Assembly (NCBI GenBank): GCA_020002185.1 | Contig: CM034534.1 | Coordinates: 35,759,559-35,823,558, forward strand | Direction: 5' to 3' | Source: Paraescarpia echinospica | Taxonomy: Eukaryota > Annelida > Polychaeta > Sabellida > Siboglinidae | DNA length: 64,000 nucleotides | Shown here: in pieces, positions 11,155 through 24,269 of the stretch | How the letters are laid out: every line of letters begins with the position of its first letter | Numbering within the stretch: the stretch's first letter is position 1 | Program-made: the position numbers and the translations under genes | Notes under the pieces: model-generated | What the model was told of the DNA's origin: nothing | Database searches by the model: none | What the model saw: the letters and a program-made list of their open reading frames with translations, nothing else

Positions 11155-12871
11155 CATCTGGCACGATAACACAATTAACAGTCAGACGTCAATGGAGTTA
11201 GGTCAAGTTCTAAACGTCCGTTGCGCAAGCACACGCCTTGGGTAAAGACAAATTTTGGCACGTGTGTATTTTTGACCCGTTACACCGCTATTTTGATTAG
11301 ATTATTAGGCCACATGGCCGAAAAGTCTGAAGAAAGCAACCTAAAATGTTCAAAGCATAACGAGAGAAAGGCAAAATAACTGTCAAAACTGGTACATAAA
11401 AACGATTTGTACAATGTAGTATCATGAACTTCAAATTCACGTAACTCATTAAACACATAATTAATTATATTAAACTAAACTTTCCCATCCAAAAAAGGTG
11501 GCTGCACTGTCGTTAGCAATTTCTATATATTCTGTGTTTAGTTGGAAGTTGTGTAATATGCTTTATGTAAACAATGCTATGTTATGGCAACATGTCTAGC
11601 GACGTAACATACACGAAAGAACCAACCCTGCGACCATTTCCGAGCACAGCAGGAGCAATATGACGTCCGTTCGTTTCCATTCGTTCATGTTTATGAGTCC
11701 TATTTACGACAACAATATGCAACAAAAACAGCAACATTATTGAAAATATTAATAGCCATAATCATATTGCTTGATAACGGTGTATTATTTCAACACAGTA
11801 CGTCGTGCATTGATGTCAAATATTGCAATGTTTTTTATTGTTATCCAATTGTTACTTGGTATAGGTCGCCCATTCCATTTATTTTCGACATCATACTTTA
11901 GGTTTGTCTTGCTGTCTTTGTCTTATCCCTTTCGTTGTTTGGTTTATTTCGCCTACACCCTTCCTCTTTCGTCATCATGTTGTATAATTGTCTTGCAATG
12001 TTATTACCGCAATAAGTATTAGTCCACCTACTCGCACACTCTCTGTACCCCTCATCTCTCCCCTCATATATCCCATCATCTCTCCCTTCCCCCTCTCTCC
12101 CGTCAATATTGTGTATATTTTTTGCACAGATATACTCTCGTTGAACGTGTATTGTGTGTTATAGTCTACCATTGTTTCAGGAAAGTGGCTATGTTTTCGA
12201 AATTGTTATGAGGATATTTCTTTCACTAGAAACAACATATCTGACAAGAATATTCATCATATTAATATAGAGGTTTTTTTTGTAGAAACAGGATTCTTTG
12301 AAAATGCATTGGTTTTTTTGCAGAAGAAAAGGCGCGAAGCCGGAATTCAATATAATCTTGGACTATCGAAAGAGTAACTGTTATTTATAAAAAATAAGTC
12401 CTTTTGGAGGGATTAAATAATAGTTAAACAATGATATTTGCAAATTATCTGATCGCTTTAGCGTTTCGGGGAACATGTAAATAGAATTAGTAACCGGAAC
12501 GACAACATTAAAATACAATTTAAGAAAATTGTCATCCAGATAAAAACGCAGATGACAAGTGGATAATGAAGTCATTGACATCTTGGTAGATTAATATTTG
12601 TACTGAGCGTGTAATACGATCTTCTGATTCACGCTTCTTGAATTTACATCATATGTAGACAATTTGTTCCATTAATTTATAATCTTCTGTGATAATGATT
12701 ACTTCCACTTCCTGATAGCTTACCAAATCGACATCTAAGCGAATCATTATCTCTACATACCTCGAATAGGATGCAACACAAAGACTGTTCAGTAATACAT
12801 GTAGACAGTGTTTCTTCAAAGACATGCACCTATCTCACACAAGCAACGCTGCTCGTTTATATGTACACTCG
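11155..12871. other. Gap between two LINE copies, no gene recognised
   Basis: AT-rich DNA of about 1.7 kb. Short open frames on either strand have no recognisable motif, repeat or splice context. Confidence 0.4.
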
Positions 12872-14874
12872 CATTTAACAAGATTTAACAACATTACCAC
12901 CCAGATAATTAACTCTAGGTGGCAGGTGGACAAGAGTCCGACCCTTTTATCTATATGTATCCCGCCCTTCTAAGGTATGTGTCGATTTTATTTTTAAACA
13001 TATTCACGCTACTAGCACCCATACAATCAGCAGATGATCTGTTCCATTCATTTACAGTCCTTTGTAAAAATGAGAACTTTCGTTTATATAATCTACACTG
13101 CTCCTTTGCTATTGCAACTTCATGTCATTGCTATTGTAACCATTCATTATTTTAAACACTTCTATCTGATCTCCTCTCAATCTCCTGGTCTCTAGTGTTG
13201 TTAAGCCGCATTTTTAGGCGTATTTCGTAACTAAGATCCCTCAGTTTTTGTATAATTTTAGTTGCTCTCCTCTACACTTATATGTCCTTCCTCTGAATAC
13301 AATATTCTAAATGAGGCCAAACTATTGTTTTGTACAACGGTATTATTAGCTCTTTTTCCTTATACGTTATGTTTCGCCTAATTAATCCAAGGATTTAATT
13401 TCCCTTTTAAGCTGCAATTCCGCACTACTCTGAAACCTTCATATCAGCACTAATGATAAAACCTAAGTCCTTTTCTCTTACAGTATTACTTAGTACAGTA
13501 CCCCCCATTGTATATTCTACCTCTTCGTTCCCATGTCCTGTGTGGAGGCATTTACATTTCCCAAAATTGAACAGCATTTGCCACTTTTCAGACCATTTGA
13601 TCAACCTGTCAAGATCATCTTGTAAATACTGTCTATCTCCATCACTTTTAATCCTTCTAAACACTTTTGTATCATCCGCAAATTTCAACAACTTGCCTGT
13701 TATTTCATCATCCAAATCGTTGATATATATTAAGAATAATGTAGGTCCGAGTACTGATCCCTGTGGTACCTCACTCAATACCGGTTTCCAGTTTGAAGCC
13801 TCCCCATCAACTACTACACGTTGTCTTCTGTCAATCAGCCATTTTTCTATCCAGTTTATTTTACCATTTCATATGCCATTGGCCTTCAGATTAAGAAGTA
13901 ATCTTTGATGGCGAAAGCCTTTTTGAAAATCTAAGTAGAGGATATCTAGTGGTGATCCTTGATCTATCCACTTAGTGATGTCGTCCAAAAACATGACATA
14001 TTTGTTAAGCATGACTTAGCTTTAAAAAAAACATGTTGAGATGGGTTTATCAAGATTTTGTTAACAAGAAAATCCACCATGTGTTCTTTAATTAGTCTTT
14101 CTAATAATTTGCAAATCACTTATGTTAAACTCATTGGTCTATAGTTCTCTGACTTGTTTCTCGGACCTTTTTTTAAGTAACGGTATAATGTTTGCCTGTT
14201 TCCATTCTAAAGGAACCACTCCCTCTTCAAATGACAAATTGAAAACTGTTGTAAGCGTTAATTTGTTGTACAATTTCCAGTAGTAGTTTGGGCGGAATCC
14301 CATCCACTCCACGTGATTTATTATCCTTCAGACCCCTTATTTTGTTAGCTGCCATTTCCGGGGTTACAATTAATTGTCTTAAATAGTCTGAATCTGCCCC
14401 CTTGAACTTAGCCTCTGGTATTGGCAGTGAACTAATATCTTCTCTGGTAAACACTGAACTAAAGTACGCATTCTGGTCTTCTGCCATTAAGAATCCCTCT
14501 GATATTATATTTCCAACACTATCTTCTAGAGGACCGACGTTATCTTGAACTTTCTGTTTGCTTCGAACATACGCATAAAACTTGCTGTCATGTTTTATAT
14601 TACTACCAAAAAACTATTCATAGCTTCTCTTTGAATTTCTCATTTCAGCTGTAACTTGGTTAAGTGCTTTTTTATAACTGTTGTAGCCTTCATCATTTCC
14701 AGTACATTTATATGACTTCCACATCATTTGTTTATACTTAATTTCTCTAATGGCTTCTTTCGATAAATTGTAATTTTTGGACCATTTCCCCTGTTTTTTG
14801 AAGGGTACACTTTTATCGACTATGCACTTAATTTCACTCTTTAATATATTCCAGCATTCTGTTGCTGTCTTATT
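12872..14874 (-). mobile_element. CR1-like LINE, 5'-truncated copy B
   Basis: A minus-strand copy with the same 3' tail repeats and the same order of RT motifs, including GSVLGPTLFLIYINDLDDE and KFADDTKVFRRI (about 13650-13770) and DNKSRGVDGIPPKLL (about 14310). Frameshifts and internal deletions break it. One deletion removes about 19 bp of the 3' UTR that copies A, C and D retain. Its 5' boundary, within the sequence just upstream of RT, falls about 280 bp short of the point reached by copy A. Confidence 0.85.
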
Positions 14875-14989
14875 TAAATAATAACGTATATTTAGAAAGA
14901 ACGCTTGTTTGCGACATTAACATGATTAATTTCACAGGATTGGCTGCTGTATGATATTAGCAACAGCAACGGAAGTTGTGGAATATGGT

Positions 14990-15275
14990 GGGGTAAACAG
15001 GTTCTAGTCTCCATAAGAAGAGGAAGAAGAAGAAAAGAAAAAGGAAAAGGAGAAGACGACGGAGATGAAGAAGAAAAATAGAAGAAGAAGATCGTTATTT
15101 GGTTTACCCCAAATAGTTCAATAACATTTGTTACACCAATTGTGTTTTCAGACAAATAGTCATAATATATGTGTGTGAATATATATATATATATATATAT
15201 ATACATACATATAAGTATATATATATACATACATATATATATATACAGGTATATATATATATATATATATATAAT
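14990..15275. repeat. GAA-rich purine tract and (TA)n microsatellite
   Basis: A strand-biased purine run (about 15015-15090) is followed by interrupted (TA)n from about 15178 to 15275. Confidence 0.8.
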
Positions 15276-15279
15276 ATAA

Positions 15280-17678
15280 GCCTATAAACGCGAAATGTGT
15301 ATACATACCCGCCTATAAATTACTTGTTCTAGCAATCGAACCGATTTTGCTATTTTGAAATTAGTTAGCTCATTAACAGTGATCTTCCATACGGAAAACG
15401 CAATAGGGATGCGCTACTGAGACAGTTCTTCCGGTGTGTGACGGACAATAGTGTTCTCGGAGAAACACCGGAAGATTTTATAAAAACGCTCCTTCAATTT
15501 AACTATGTGATAAAACTTAATGATGGAGTTTCCTTATAAGCTGATTGTCTAGTGAAATTTCCAGCTGCCACGATATCCTTCGTACGGGCCTCTGGGCGTT
15601 GAACAGATATTTGCAGTGTGTATGTTCTTGCGCTATACAAATAGCAACACGTAGGTTACATTACAAGCTTGTGATGCAGTGACCAGCACGTTCAATTTGA
15701 TAGTAGACGTATACATAGACCCACGCACTTTCCTGTTGCTGCTTTACGCTATTTGCGACAAGCAAGAATGTGAAGTTTGGATGGTAAGTGGTACAACCCC
15801 TCAAAAGGAATGTTACATTTTTGCCAGATTAACACCAAACATTCGCAACAAGCAACAGTAAAAATTTTTGGGTCCAAAGCGTTGATACATTACGACTCCA
15901 TGAGTGGTCGGATTCAGTAAAACGAACTACTTGCTTGTACTGAGTAGTGTTGAAGAGATGACACTATAAATGTAACACACAGAAGTGTTAATCCGCAGGT
16001 GGTGTTGTATCCCATATCCCTTTGGAAGTGAACGCATTTTATGAATCATTATGTTATAACCATTACTATAAGTGAAAGCTATCTTATATCGTTGGCAGGT
16101 TGTAATGCACTGAATATGTCCTGAAATGTTAGGTTTAAAATGATTATTGAATTTGGTAATACACACATTTGGTGCACAAACATAAAAAACAAGCATTATT
16201 CTATAGGCTGTGTGGTGGGTGCACGGTGTCTACTTGGAGGTGTTAGTTAAGCCAGATATGACATGTTTGAAAGGGGCCCCAGGAGCTGTATATCACCTAC
16301 AAAAGAGCATTGGACTTACATTTAGCTCGTCCAGGCGAACATGTGGCAAATGGCAGACGTAGCAATGCAAACAGCCGTACCATCGGATTTGCGTAACAAT
16401 GTGACCATGGAGTTAGCGGACGTTTGCTCAAGACTTTCTGCTATTTGAGAAGCCTTCATTGAGCTTGTAACATACAGATACAAGTCCAAACATAGGTCTG
16501 TCTCATGCAGTCGGAGTAGCCAAAGATAGGTCCGTAGGCTGGTGGTTGTGCTTCAAAATTCGTAAACATTGAAACGTTTAGCTAACCATATGACATGATT
16601 GGCAGGTTGCACCATATCGATTACACCCTGAAATATAATCAATAATTAGTCATATAACCACAATTATTATTATTTGGTTGAATAACTCATCTTTAACCAA
16701 AAATCCAAAACCTGATTGCCATACAACATACTGTGTAACCAGTGAACTATATACAGAACCAATGCCTAGTTGGCGATTTGTAACACAGGTAATAGACCTC
16801 ATGTACACAAAATAATTTTTGACAAATGTTGTGTGAAAATTGATGTTAAACAAAAATGACCCATAACTAGCCACCAATCCAAATTGTGTCTTGCCAATGC
16901 ATCGTACTATAACCATATGTGAACAAAATGTTTGGACAGTTGTAATCCACTGATAACATCCTGAATAATAATAGTTAACTTAGTTGCTTTACTACATGTT
17001 TGTCAAATTTTGCATTTTCGGGAAAATATTCATGTATATCTTGCCAAACATCCTACATCTGACCGATAAAAACTTTCGATTAAGTAATGTGTTACTTATG
17101 TATGGAAATTTTAAGCCGATTTGAACATGTGTACCATTGTTATTATGTCATATAGAGCCATAATACGGTTTTTTAATCAAATTTATGTCAAATGTTACGT
17201 AAAAACCCGTTTTGTGACCTACAAATAACAAACCAGAAAGTTTAATAACCCATAATCAGTAATGTACCTAGAAAACAACTAAGATGGTTGGTTGCTTGTA
17301 ACAACAAATGCCTACAAGTCACAGTTCATCGCCTTGGCCGCCCGTCTATGCGGATTTCTCGTATTCCCTTCGACTCAGAGTTACACATGTAACAACTGTT
17401 ATAATGTCATACAATGCGCCATGCGGGCGTAACATTTCAGTACCTACAGCGCCAAAACAAATTCTGCAAATTAGAATAATAATAAAATAAGTTTGGTTAC
17501 ATGCGAATTGGAAAGTGTAGGCATCGGTGACGGCAGGCTTCAATTCATAATTCGTATTTAGTAAACCTATTAAACTGCTTCCATAATATTTTTGAAAGTA
17601 ATTGGCGTAGGTTGGTTTTGTTATTGATGTTATATGCATAATCCCCAGAATATGCCATTTGTTTCCCTTTAAAGTGTA
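15280..17678. other. AT-rich DNA with weak internal repeats, no gene recognised
   Basis: No coding region is supported. A loose motif of the type GGCAGGTTGTAAT ... CCTGAAA recurs near 16091, 16600 and 16935, spaced by 330-510 bp. That hints at a very diverged tandem or dispersed repeat, but I cannot delimit a unit. Confidence 0.35.
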
Positions 17679-17760
17679 ATCAGTGAGTGAGTGAGAGAGT
17701 GTGAGAGTGAGTGTGAGTGTGTGTGTGTATGTGTGTGTGTCTGTGTGTGTCTCTGTGTGT

Positions 17761-17798
<38 letters not shown>

Positions 17799-17829
17799 TG
17801 TATGTAAAATCTTTTTTTTTTTTTTTTTT
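17679..17829. repeat. (GAGT)n/(GT)n microsatellite and poly-T run
   Basis: GAGT-like repeats pass into (GT)n up to about 17795, followed by a run of 19 T at 17811-17829. Confidence 0.9.
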
Positions 17830-17952
17830 GCCGGATCGATCGTTCGATCTTTTTTGATAGAGGAAAGAGGGCTGGAGAATTGTTGGTATATGCGTTTGCG
17901 TGCGTCATTTGTATGAACAAATATGACAGACGATCACGTGTGCGTGTTATAT

Positions 17953-17970
17953 TATTACTACTACTACTAT

Positions 17971-18017
<47 letters not shown>

Positions 18018-18072
18018 AATGTGTAGTAGTAGTAGTAGTAGTAGTAATAGTAGTACTAGTAGTAGTAGTAAT
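17953..18072. repeat. Trinucleotide inverted repeat (TAC)n / (GTA)n
   Basis: About 60 bp of ATT/ACT triplets is followed after roughly 8 bp by about 50 bp of the complementary AGT/AAT triplets. The arms also mirror each other's interruptions (an ATTACT variant), so the two runs form one long, nearly perfect hairpin rather than two independent microsatellites. Confidence 0.85.
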
Positions 18073-18476
18073 ATGGTAGTACTAATTATCAATCATAATA
18101 AGTAAACATCTACACCGCCTATATCACCAGGAATCTGAGCTCAGAGGCTCAACATACAAGGATCATTAGGCACAATCGTGAATAGGGACGAACAATAGTC
18201 ATAACTAGAGCAAGCGACGGTCGAATGTTAGGGTGAGAATAGGATTTCAAATAAAAAAGTATTGATGTTTTACGAAATGTAGCTGTATTTTGAGATGATT
18301 TTAGATTATGGGTGCAGCTACAAAGAAATCACGTTTGCCAATGTTAAACTTGGTTTTAAGACAAACAAGTTGTTGTAAAACAGATTAATTGAGGTTCGTG
18401 TGTCTCATGTATATATGATACGTCAGCTTCGGTCTGCAGACTCTAATCTACTTTTTATTCCCATAATTAATTAAGA

Positions 18477-18872
18477 CGACTGCTGGAACTCGATACTTTT
18501 CGGTTGCTGCTCCAACTTTGTGTAACGTACTCCCTATTGGTGTTATGTCAGTAAGACATATATTTTCATTTCGCCGTCATCTAAACACATCATTGTCAGG
18601 TACAGAGCAAAGTCGTCAAATGATGGATGGAATTGCGCAGAAACTATGGAGTATATGCAATATTAAACAGATTCGCCGTCATCTAAAAATATATCTTTTT
18701 AATTCTGCATATCCTACTTAGCTTCTTCGCAATTCCATCCAACTCTTGACGACTTTTGCTCTGTACCTGACAATGAGAACGCATAATCCTTTGGATTTGT
18801 TGCGCCACTGAGCTCGGATTTTTCGAGGGTATCGGCGCTAAAGAAGTAATTCCATTACTATTATTATTATTA
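18477..18872 (+). mobile_element. 3' end of a second LINE family (relic)
   Basis: Plus-strand frames read AGTRYFSVAAPTL followed by RRHLNT, and later RRHLKIYLFNSAYPT and a stop. These are the FSVAAP...FRRHLKTYLF type C-terminal residues of many jockey/L2/CR1-like RT proteins. A GCGCTAAAG-like stretch and a (ATT)n tail at 18855-18872 complete a typical LINE 3' end. The segment is rearranged: RRHL occurs twice, and a 51-bp arm at 18592-18642 is inverted at 18723-18774. It is not the same family as copies A-D. Confidence 0.55.
18592..18774. repeat. Inverted repeat inside the LINE relic
   Basis: 18592-18642 and 18723-18774 are reverse complements at roughly 46 of 52 positions, separated by 80 bp. 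The arms share ATTGTCAGGTACAGAGCAAA on opposite strands. Confidence 0.85.
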
Positions 18873-19128
18873 CATATTGCGTCAAAATGTCTTTATGTTT
18901 CCATGCATTGTTGTTGATATTTCATTGTCGTGTATCTGCTTTGCCTGGTTGTTTGCTGAAAATGTGATTTAGCTGTCTGATTTTCTTTTTGTTTGTTATT
19001 TTTTAAAGCTACTTAGCTGTATTTATATGAATGCTTGTATGTTCTGTGTTGTCTAAGCGAATCGCAAAAGCAGCTATTTATCAACTTATCTCGCTTCTTT
19101 CCGTAATTTCTTAACTTTAGGCGAATAC

Positions 19129-20128
19129 NNNNNNNNNNNNNNNNNNNNNNNNNNNNNNNNNNNNNNNNNNNNNNNNNNNNNNNNNNNNNNNNNNNNNNNN
19201 NNNNNNNNNNNNNNNNNNNNNNNNNNNNNNNNNNNNNNNNNNNNNNNNNNNNNNNNNNNNNNNNNNNNNNNNNNNNNNNNNNNNNNNNNNNNNNNNNNNN
19301 NNNNNNNNNNNNNNNNNNNNNNNNNNNNNNNNNNNNNNNNNNNNNNNNNNNNNNNNNNNNNNNNNNNNNNNNNNNNNNNNNNNNNNNNNNNNNNNNNNNN
19401 NNNNNNNNNNNNNNNNNNNNNNNNNNNNNNNNNNNNNNNNNNNNNNNNNNNNNNNNNNNNNNNNNNNNNNNNNNNNNNNNNNNNNNNNNNNNNNNNNNNN
19501 NNNNNNNNNNNNNNNNNNNNNNNNNNNNNNNNNNNNNNNNNNNNNNNNNNNNNNNNNNNNNNNNNNNNNNNNNNNNNNNNNNNNNNNNNNNNNNNNNNNN
19601 NNNNNNNNNNNNNNNNNNNNNNNNNNNNNNNNNNNNNNNNNNNNNNNNNNNNNNNNNNNNNNNNNNNNNNNNNNNNNNNNNNNNNNNNNNNNNNNNNNNN
19701 NNNNNNNNNNNNNNNNNNNNNNNNNNNNNNNNNNNNNNNNNNNNNNNNNNNNNNNNNNNNNNNNNNNNNNNNNNNNNNNNNNNNNNNNNNNNNNNNNNNN
19801 NNNNNNNNNNNNNNNNNNNNNNNNNNNNNNNNNNNNNNNNNNNNNNNNNNNNNNNNNNNNNNNNNNNNNNNNNNNNNNNNNNNNNNNNNNNNNNNNNNNN
19901 NNNNNNNNNNNNNNNNNNNNNNNNNNNNNNNNNNNNNNNNNNNNNNNNNNNNNNNNNNNNNNNNNNNNNNNNNNNNNNNNNNNNNNNNNNNNNNNNNNNN
20001 NNNNNNNNNNNNNNNNNNNNNNNNNNNNNNNNNNNNNNNNNNNNNNNNNNNNNNNNNNNNNNNNNNNNNNNNNNNNNNNNNNNNNNNNNNNNNNNNNNNN
20101 NNNNNNNNNNNNNNNNNNNNNNNNNNNN
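19129..20128. other. Assembly gap, 1,000 N
   Basis: Exactly 1,000 unknown bases, a standard placeholder length. The sequence after it is already inside the 28-bp satellite, so the gap probably hides more satellite and its true size is unknown. Confidence 0.98.
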
Positions 20129-23100
20129 GTCCACTGTCACATACACCCTACTATGCACCCACTGTCACATACACCCTCCTAAGCACCCACTGTCACAAAC
20201 ACCCTCATATGCGCCCACTGTCACATACACCCTCCTATGCGCCCACTGTCACATAACCCCACTATGCACCCATTGTCACATACACCCTACTATGCACCCA
20301 CTGTCACATACACCGTCCTATGGGCCCACTGTAATATAACCCAACAATGCACCCATTGTCACATACACCCTACAATGCACCCACTGTCGCATACACCCTC
20401 CTATGGGCCCACTGTCACATACACCCTCCTATGGGCCTATTGTAATATAACCCCACTATGCACCCATTGTCACATACACCCTACTATGCACCCACTGTCA
20501 CATATACCGTCCTATGGGCCCACTGTAACATAACCCAACTATGCACCCATTGTCACATACACTCTACAATGCACCCACTGTCGCATACACCCTCCTATGG
20601 GCCCACTGTCACATACACCCTCCTATGGGCCTACTGTAACATAACCCCACTATGCACCCATTGTCACATACACCCTACTGTGCACCCACTGTCACATACA
20701 CCGTCCTATGGGCCCACGGTCACATAAACCCTCATATGCACCCACTGTCACATCTACCCTACTATGCACCCACTGTCACATACACCCTCCTATGGGCCCA
20801 CTGTCAGATACATCCTACTATGCACCCACTGTCACATACACCCTACAATGCACCCACTGTCGCATACACCCTCCTATGGGCCCACTGTCACATACACCCT
20901 CCTATGGGCATACTGTAACATAACCCCACTATGCACCCACTGTCACATATACCCTACTATGCACCCACTGTCACATACTCCCTCCTATGGGCCCACTGTC
21001 ACATACACCCTACTATGCACACACTGTCACATACACCGTCCTATGGGCCCACTGTAACATAACGCAACTATGCACCCATTGTCACATACACCCTACAATG
21101 CACCCACTGTCGCATACACCCTCCTATGGGCCCACTGTCACATACACCCTCCTATGGGCCTACTGTAACATAACCCCACTATGCACCCATTATCACGTAC
21201 ACCCTACTATGCACCCACTGTCACATATACCGTCCTATGGGCCCACTGTAACATAACCCAACTATGCACCCATTGTCACATACACTCTACAATGCACCCA
21301 CTGTCGCATACACCCTCCTATGGGCCCACTGTCACATACACCCTCCTATGGAGGGTGTATGTAACATAACCCGACTATGCACCCATTGTCACATACACCC
21401 TATTGTGCACCCACTGTCACATACACCGTCCTATGGGCCCACGGTCACATAAACCCTCATATGCACCCACTGTCACATCTACCCTACTATGCACCCACTG
21501 TCACATACACCCTCCTATGGGCCCACTGTCACATACACCCTATTATGCACCCACTGTCACATACACCCACCTCTGCGGACACTGTCACATACATCCTCCT
21601 ATGGGCCCACTGTCAGATACACCCTTCTATGCACCCACTATCACATACACCCACCTATGGGCCCACTGTCACATACATCCTACTATGCACCCACTGTCAC
21701 ATACACCCTACAATGCACCCACTGTCGCATACACCCTCCTATGGGCCCACTGTCACATACACCCTCCTATGGGCATACTGTAACATAACCCCACTATGCA
21801 CCCATTGTCACATACACCCTACTATGCACCCACTGTCACATACACCGTCCTATGGGCCCACTGTAACATAACCCCACTATGCACCCATTGTCACATACAC
21901 CCTACAATGCACACACTGTCGCATACACCCTCCTATGGGCCCACTGTCACATACACCCTCCTATGGGCCTACTGTAACATAACCCCACTATGCACCCATT
22001 GTCACATACACCCTACAATGCACCCACTGTCGTATACACCTTCCTATGGGCCCACTGTCACATACTCACTCCTATAGGCCTACTGTCAGATACACCCTAA
22101 TATGCACCCACTGTCACATACACCCTCGTATGGGCCAACTGCCACATACACCCTCCTATACGCCCATTGTCACATACACCCTACTATGCACCCACTGTCA
22201 CATACACCCTCCTATGCACCCACTGTCACATACACCCTCATAGGCACCCACTGTCACATACACCCTACTATGCACCCATTGTCACATACACCCTACTATG
22301 CACCCACTGTCACATACACCGTCCTATGGGCCCACTGTAACATAACCCTACTTTGCACCCTTTGTCACATACACCCTACTGTGCACCCACTGTCACATAC
22401 ACAGGACCTATGGGCCCACTGTCACATAAACACTCATATGCAACCACTGTCACATATACCCTACTATGCACCCACTGTCACATACACCCTCCTATGGGCC
22501 CACTGTCACATACACCCTACTATGCACCCACTGTCACATACACCCTACTATGCACCCACTGTCACATACACCCTCCTATGGGGCCACTGTCACATACACC
22601 CTACTTTGCACCCACTGTCACATACACCCTCCTATGCAGACACTGTCAGATACACCCTAATATACGCCCACTGTTACATACATCCACCTATGGGCCCACT
22701 GTCACATACAGCCTACTATGCACTCACTGTCCCATACACCCTCCTAAGCACCCACTGTCACAAATACCCTACTATGCACCCACTGTCACATACACCCTAC
22801 AATGCACCCACTGTCGCATACACCCTCCTATGGGCCCACTGTCACATACACCCTCCTATGAGTCTACTGTAACATAACCCCACTATGCACCCATTGTCAC
22901 ATACACCCTACTATGCACCCACTGTCACATACACTGTCCTATGGGCCAACTGTAACATAACCCAACTATGCACCCATTGTCACATACACCCTACAATGCA
23001 CCCACTGTCACATACACCCTCCTACGTACCCACTGTCACATACACCCTACTATGCACCCACTGTCACATATACATTCCTATGGGCCCACTGTCACATACA

Positions 23101-24105
23101 CCCTACTATGCACACACTGTCACACACACCCTCCTACGCGGACACTGTCACATATACCCTCCTATGGGCCCACTGTCAGATACACCCTCCTATGCACCCA
23201 ATGTCACATACACCCTACTACGCACCCACTGTCACATACATCCTCCTATGGGCCCACTGTCACATACACCCTCCTATGGGCCCACTGTAACATAAACCTA
23301 CTATGCACCCATTGTCAGTTACTCCCTACTATGCACCAACTGTCACATACACCCTCCTATGGGCCCACTGTCAAATACACCCTACTATGCACCCACTGTC
23401 ACACAGACCCTCCTATGCGGACACTGTCACATACACCCTCCTATGGGTCCACTGTCACATACACCCTACTATGCACCCACTGTCACATACACCTTACTAT
23501 GCACCCACTGTCACATATACCCTCCTATGGGGCTACTGTCACATACACCCTACTTTGCACCCACTGTCACATACACCCTCCTATGCAGACACTGTCAGAT
23601 ACACCTTAATATGCACCCACTGTTACATACATCCACCTATGGGCCCACTGTCACATACAGCCTACTAGGCACACACTGTCACATACACCTTCCTAAGCAC
23701 CCACTGTCACAAACACCCTCATATGCGTCCACTGTCACATACACCCTCCTACGTACCCACTGTCACATACACCCTCATATACAACCACTGTCACATACAC
23801 CCTAATATGCACCCACTGTCACATACACCCTCCTATGGGCCCACTGTTACATACACCATCCTATGCGCCCACTGTCACATAAACCATACTATGCACCCAC
23901 TGTCACATACACCCGCCTATGGGCCCAATGTCACATACACACTCCTATGGGCCAACTGCCACATACACCCTCCTATGGGCCCACTGTCACATACACCCTC
24001 CTACACGCCCACTGTCACATACACCCTACTATGCACCCACTGTCACATACACCCTCCTATGCACCCACTGTCACAAACACCCTCATATGCGCCCACTGTC
24101 ATATA
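20129..24105. repeat. 28-bp satellite array with 194-bp higher-order repeat
   Basis: About 140 head-to-tail copies of a 28-bp unit, for example CACCCACTGTCACATACACC followed by CTACTATG. A 27-bp variant with AACATAACCCC recurs. In the left half, blocks of seven units (five of 28 bp, two of 27 bp) repeat every 194 bp, for example starting near 20458 and 20652, and near 20987 and 21181; other parts are less regular. The array begins at the assembly gap and ends at about 24105 beside a transposon end. The His/Thr/Pro-rich open frames across it follow from the repeat and are not genes. Confidence 0.95.
21334..21362. repeat. Perfect 29-bp palindrome in the satellite
   Basis: ACATACACCCTCC, a TAT spacer, then GGAGGGTGTATGT. 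Unit orientation flips for half a unit here and nowhere else that I noticed in the array. Confidence 0.85.
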
Positions 24106-24269
24106 CATATACCTCTAACCATGCCTTTAAGCCGTCGTTACACGACGCGACCGCGTCGCATGCGACGAGCTGATGTTGACGTCATTAAGATAGGGCAAGG
24201 TCGTTTCATGTCGCCTGCAGCCAGGTTGCATGCGATACCCCTTGCGTCGCTACACGATCACTACACGAT

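Noticed and set aside
19013..20158. A 381-codon frame across the gap
   Set aside because: It is almost entirely unknown bases translated as X.
20129..24105. Regular 28-bp repeats that might be taken for a CRISPR array
   Set aside because: The repeats are contiguous without unique spacers, vary in a satellite-like way, and sit in a genome with introns, LINEs and SINEs.
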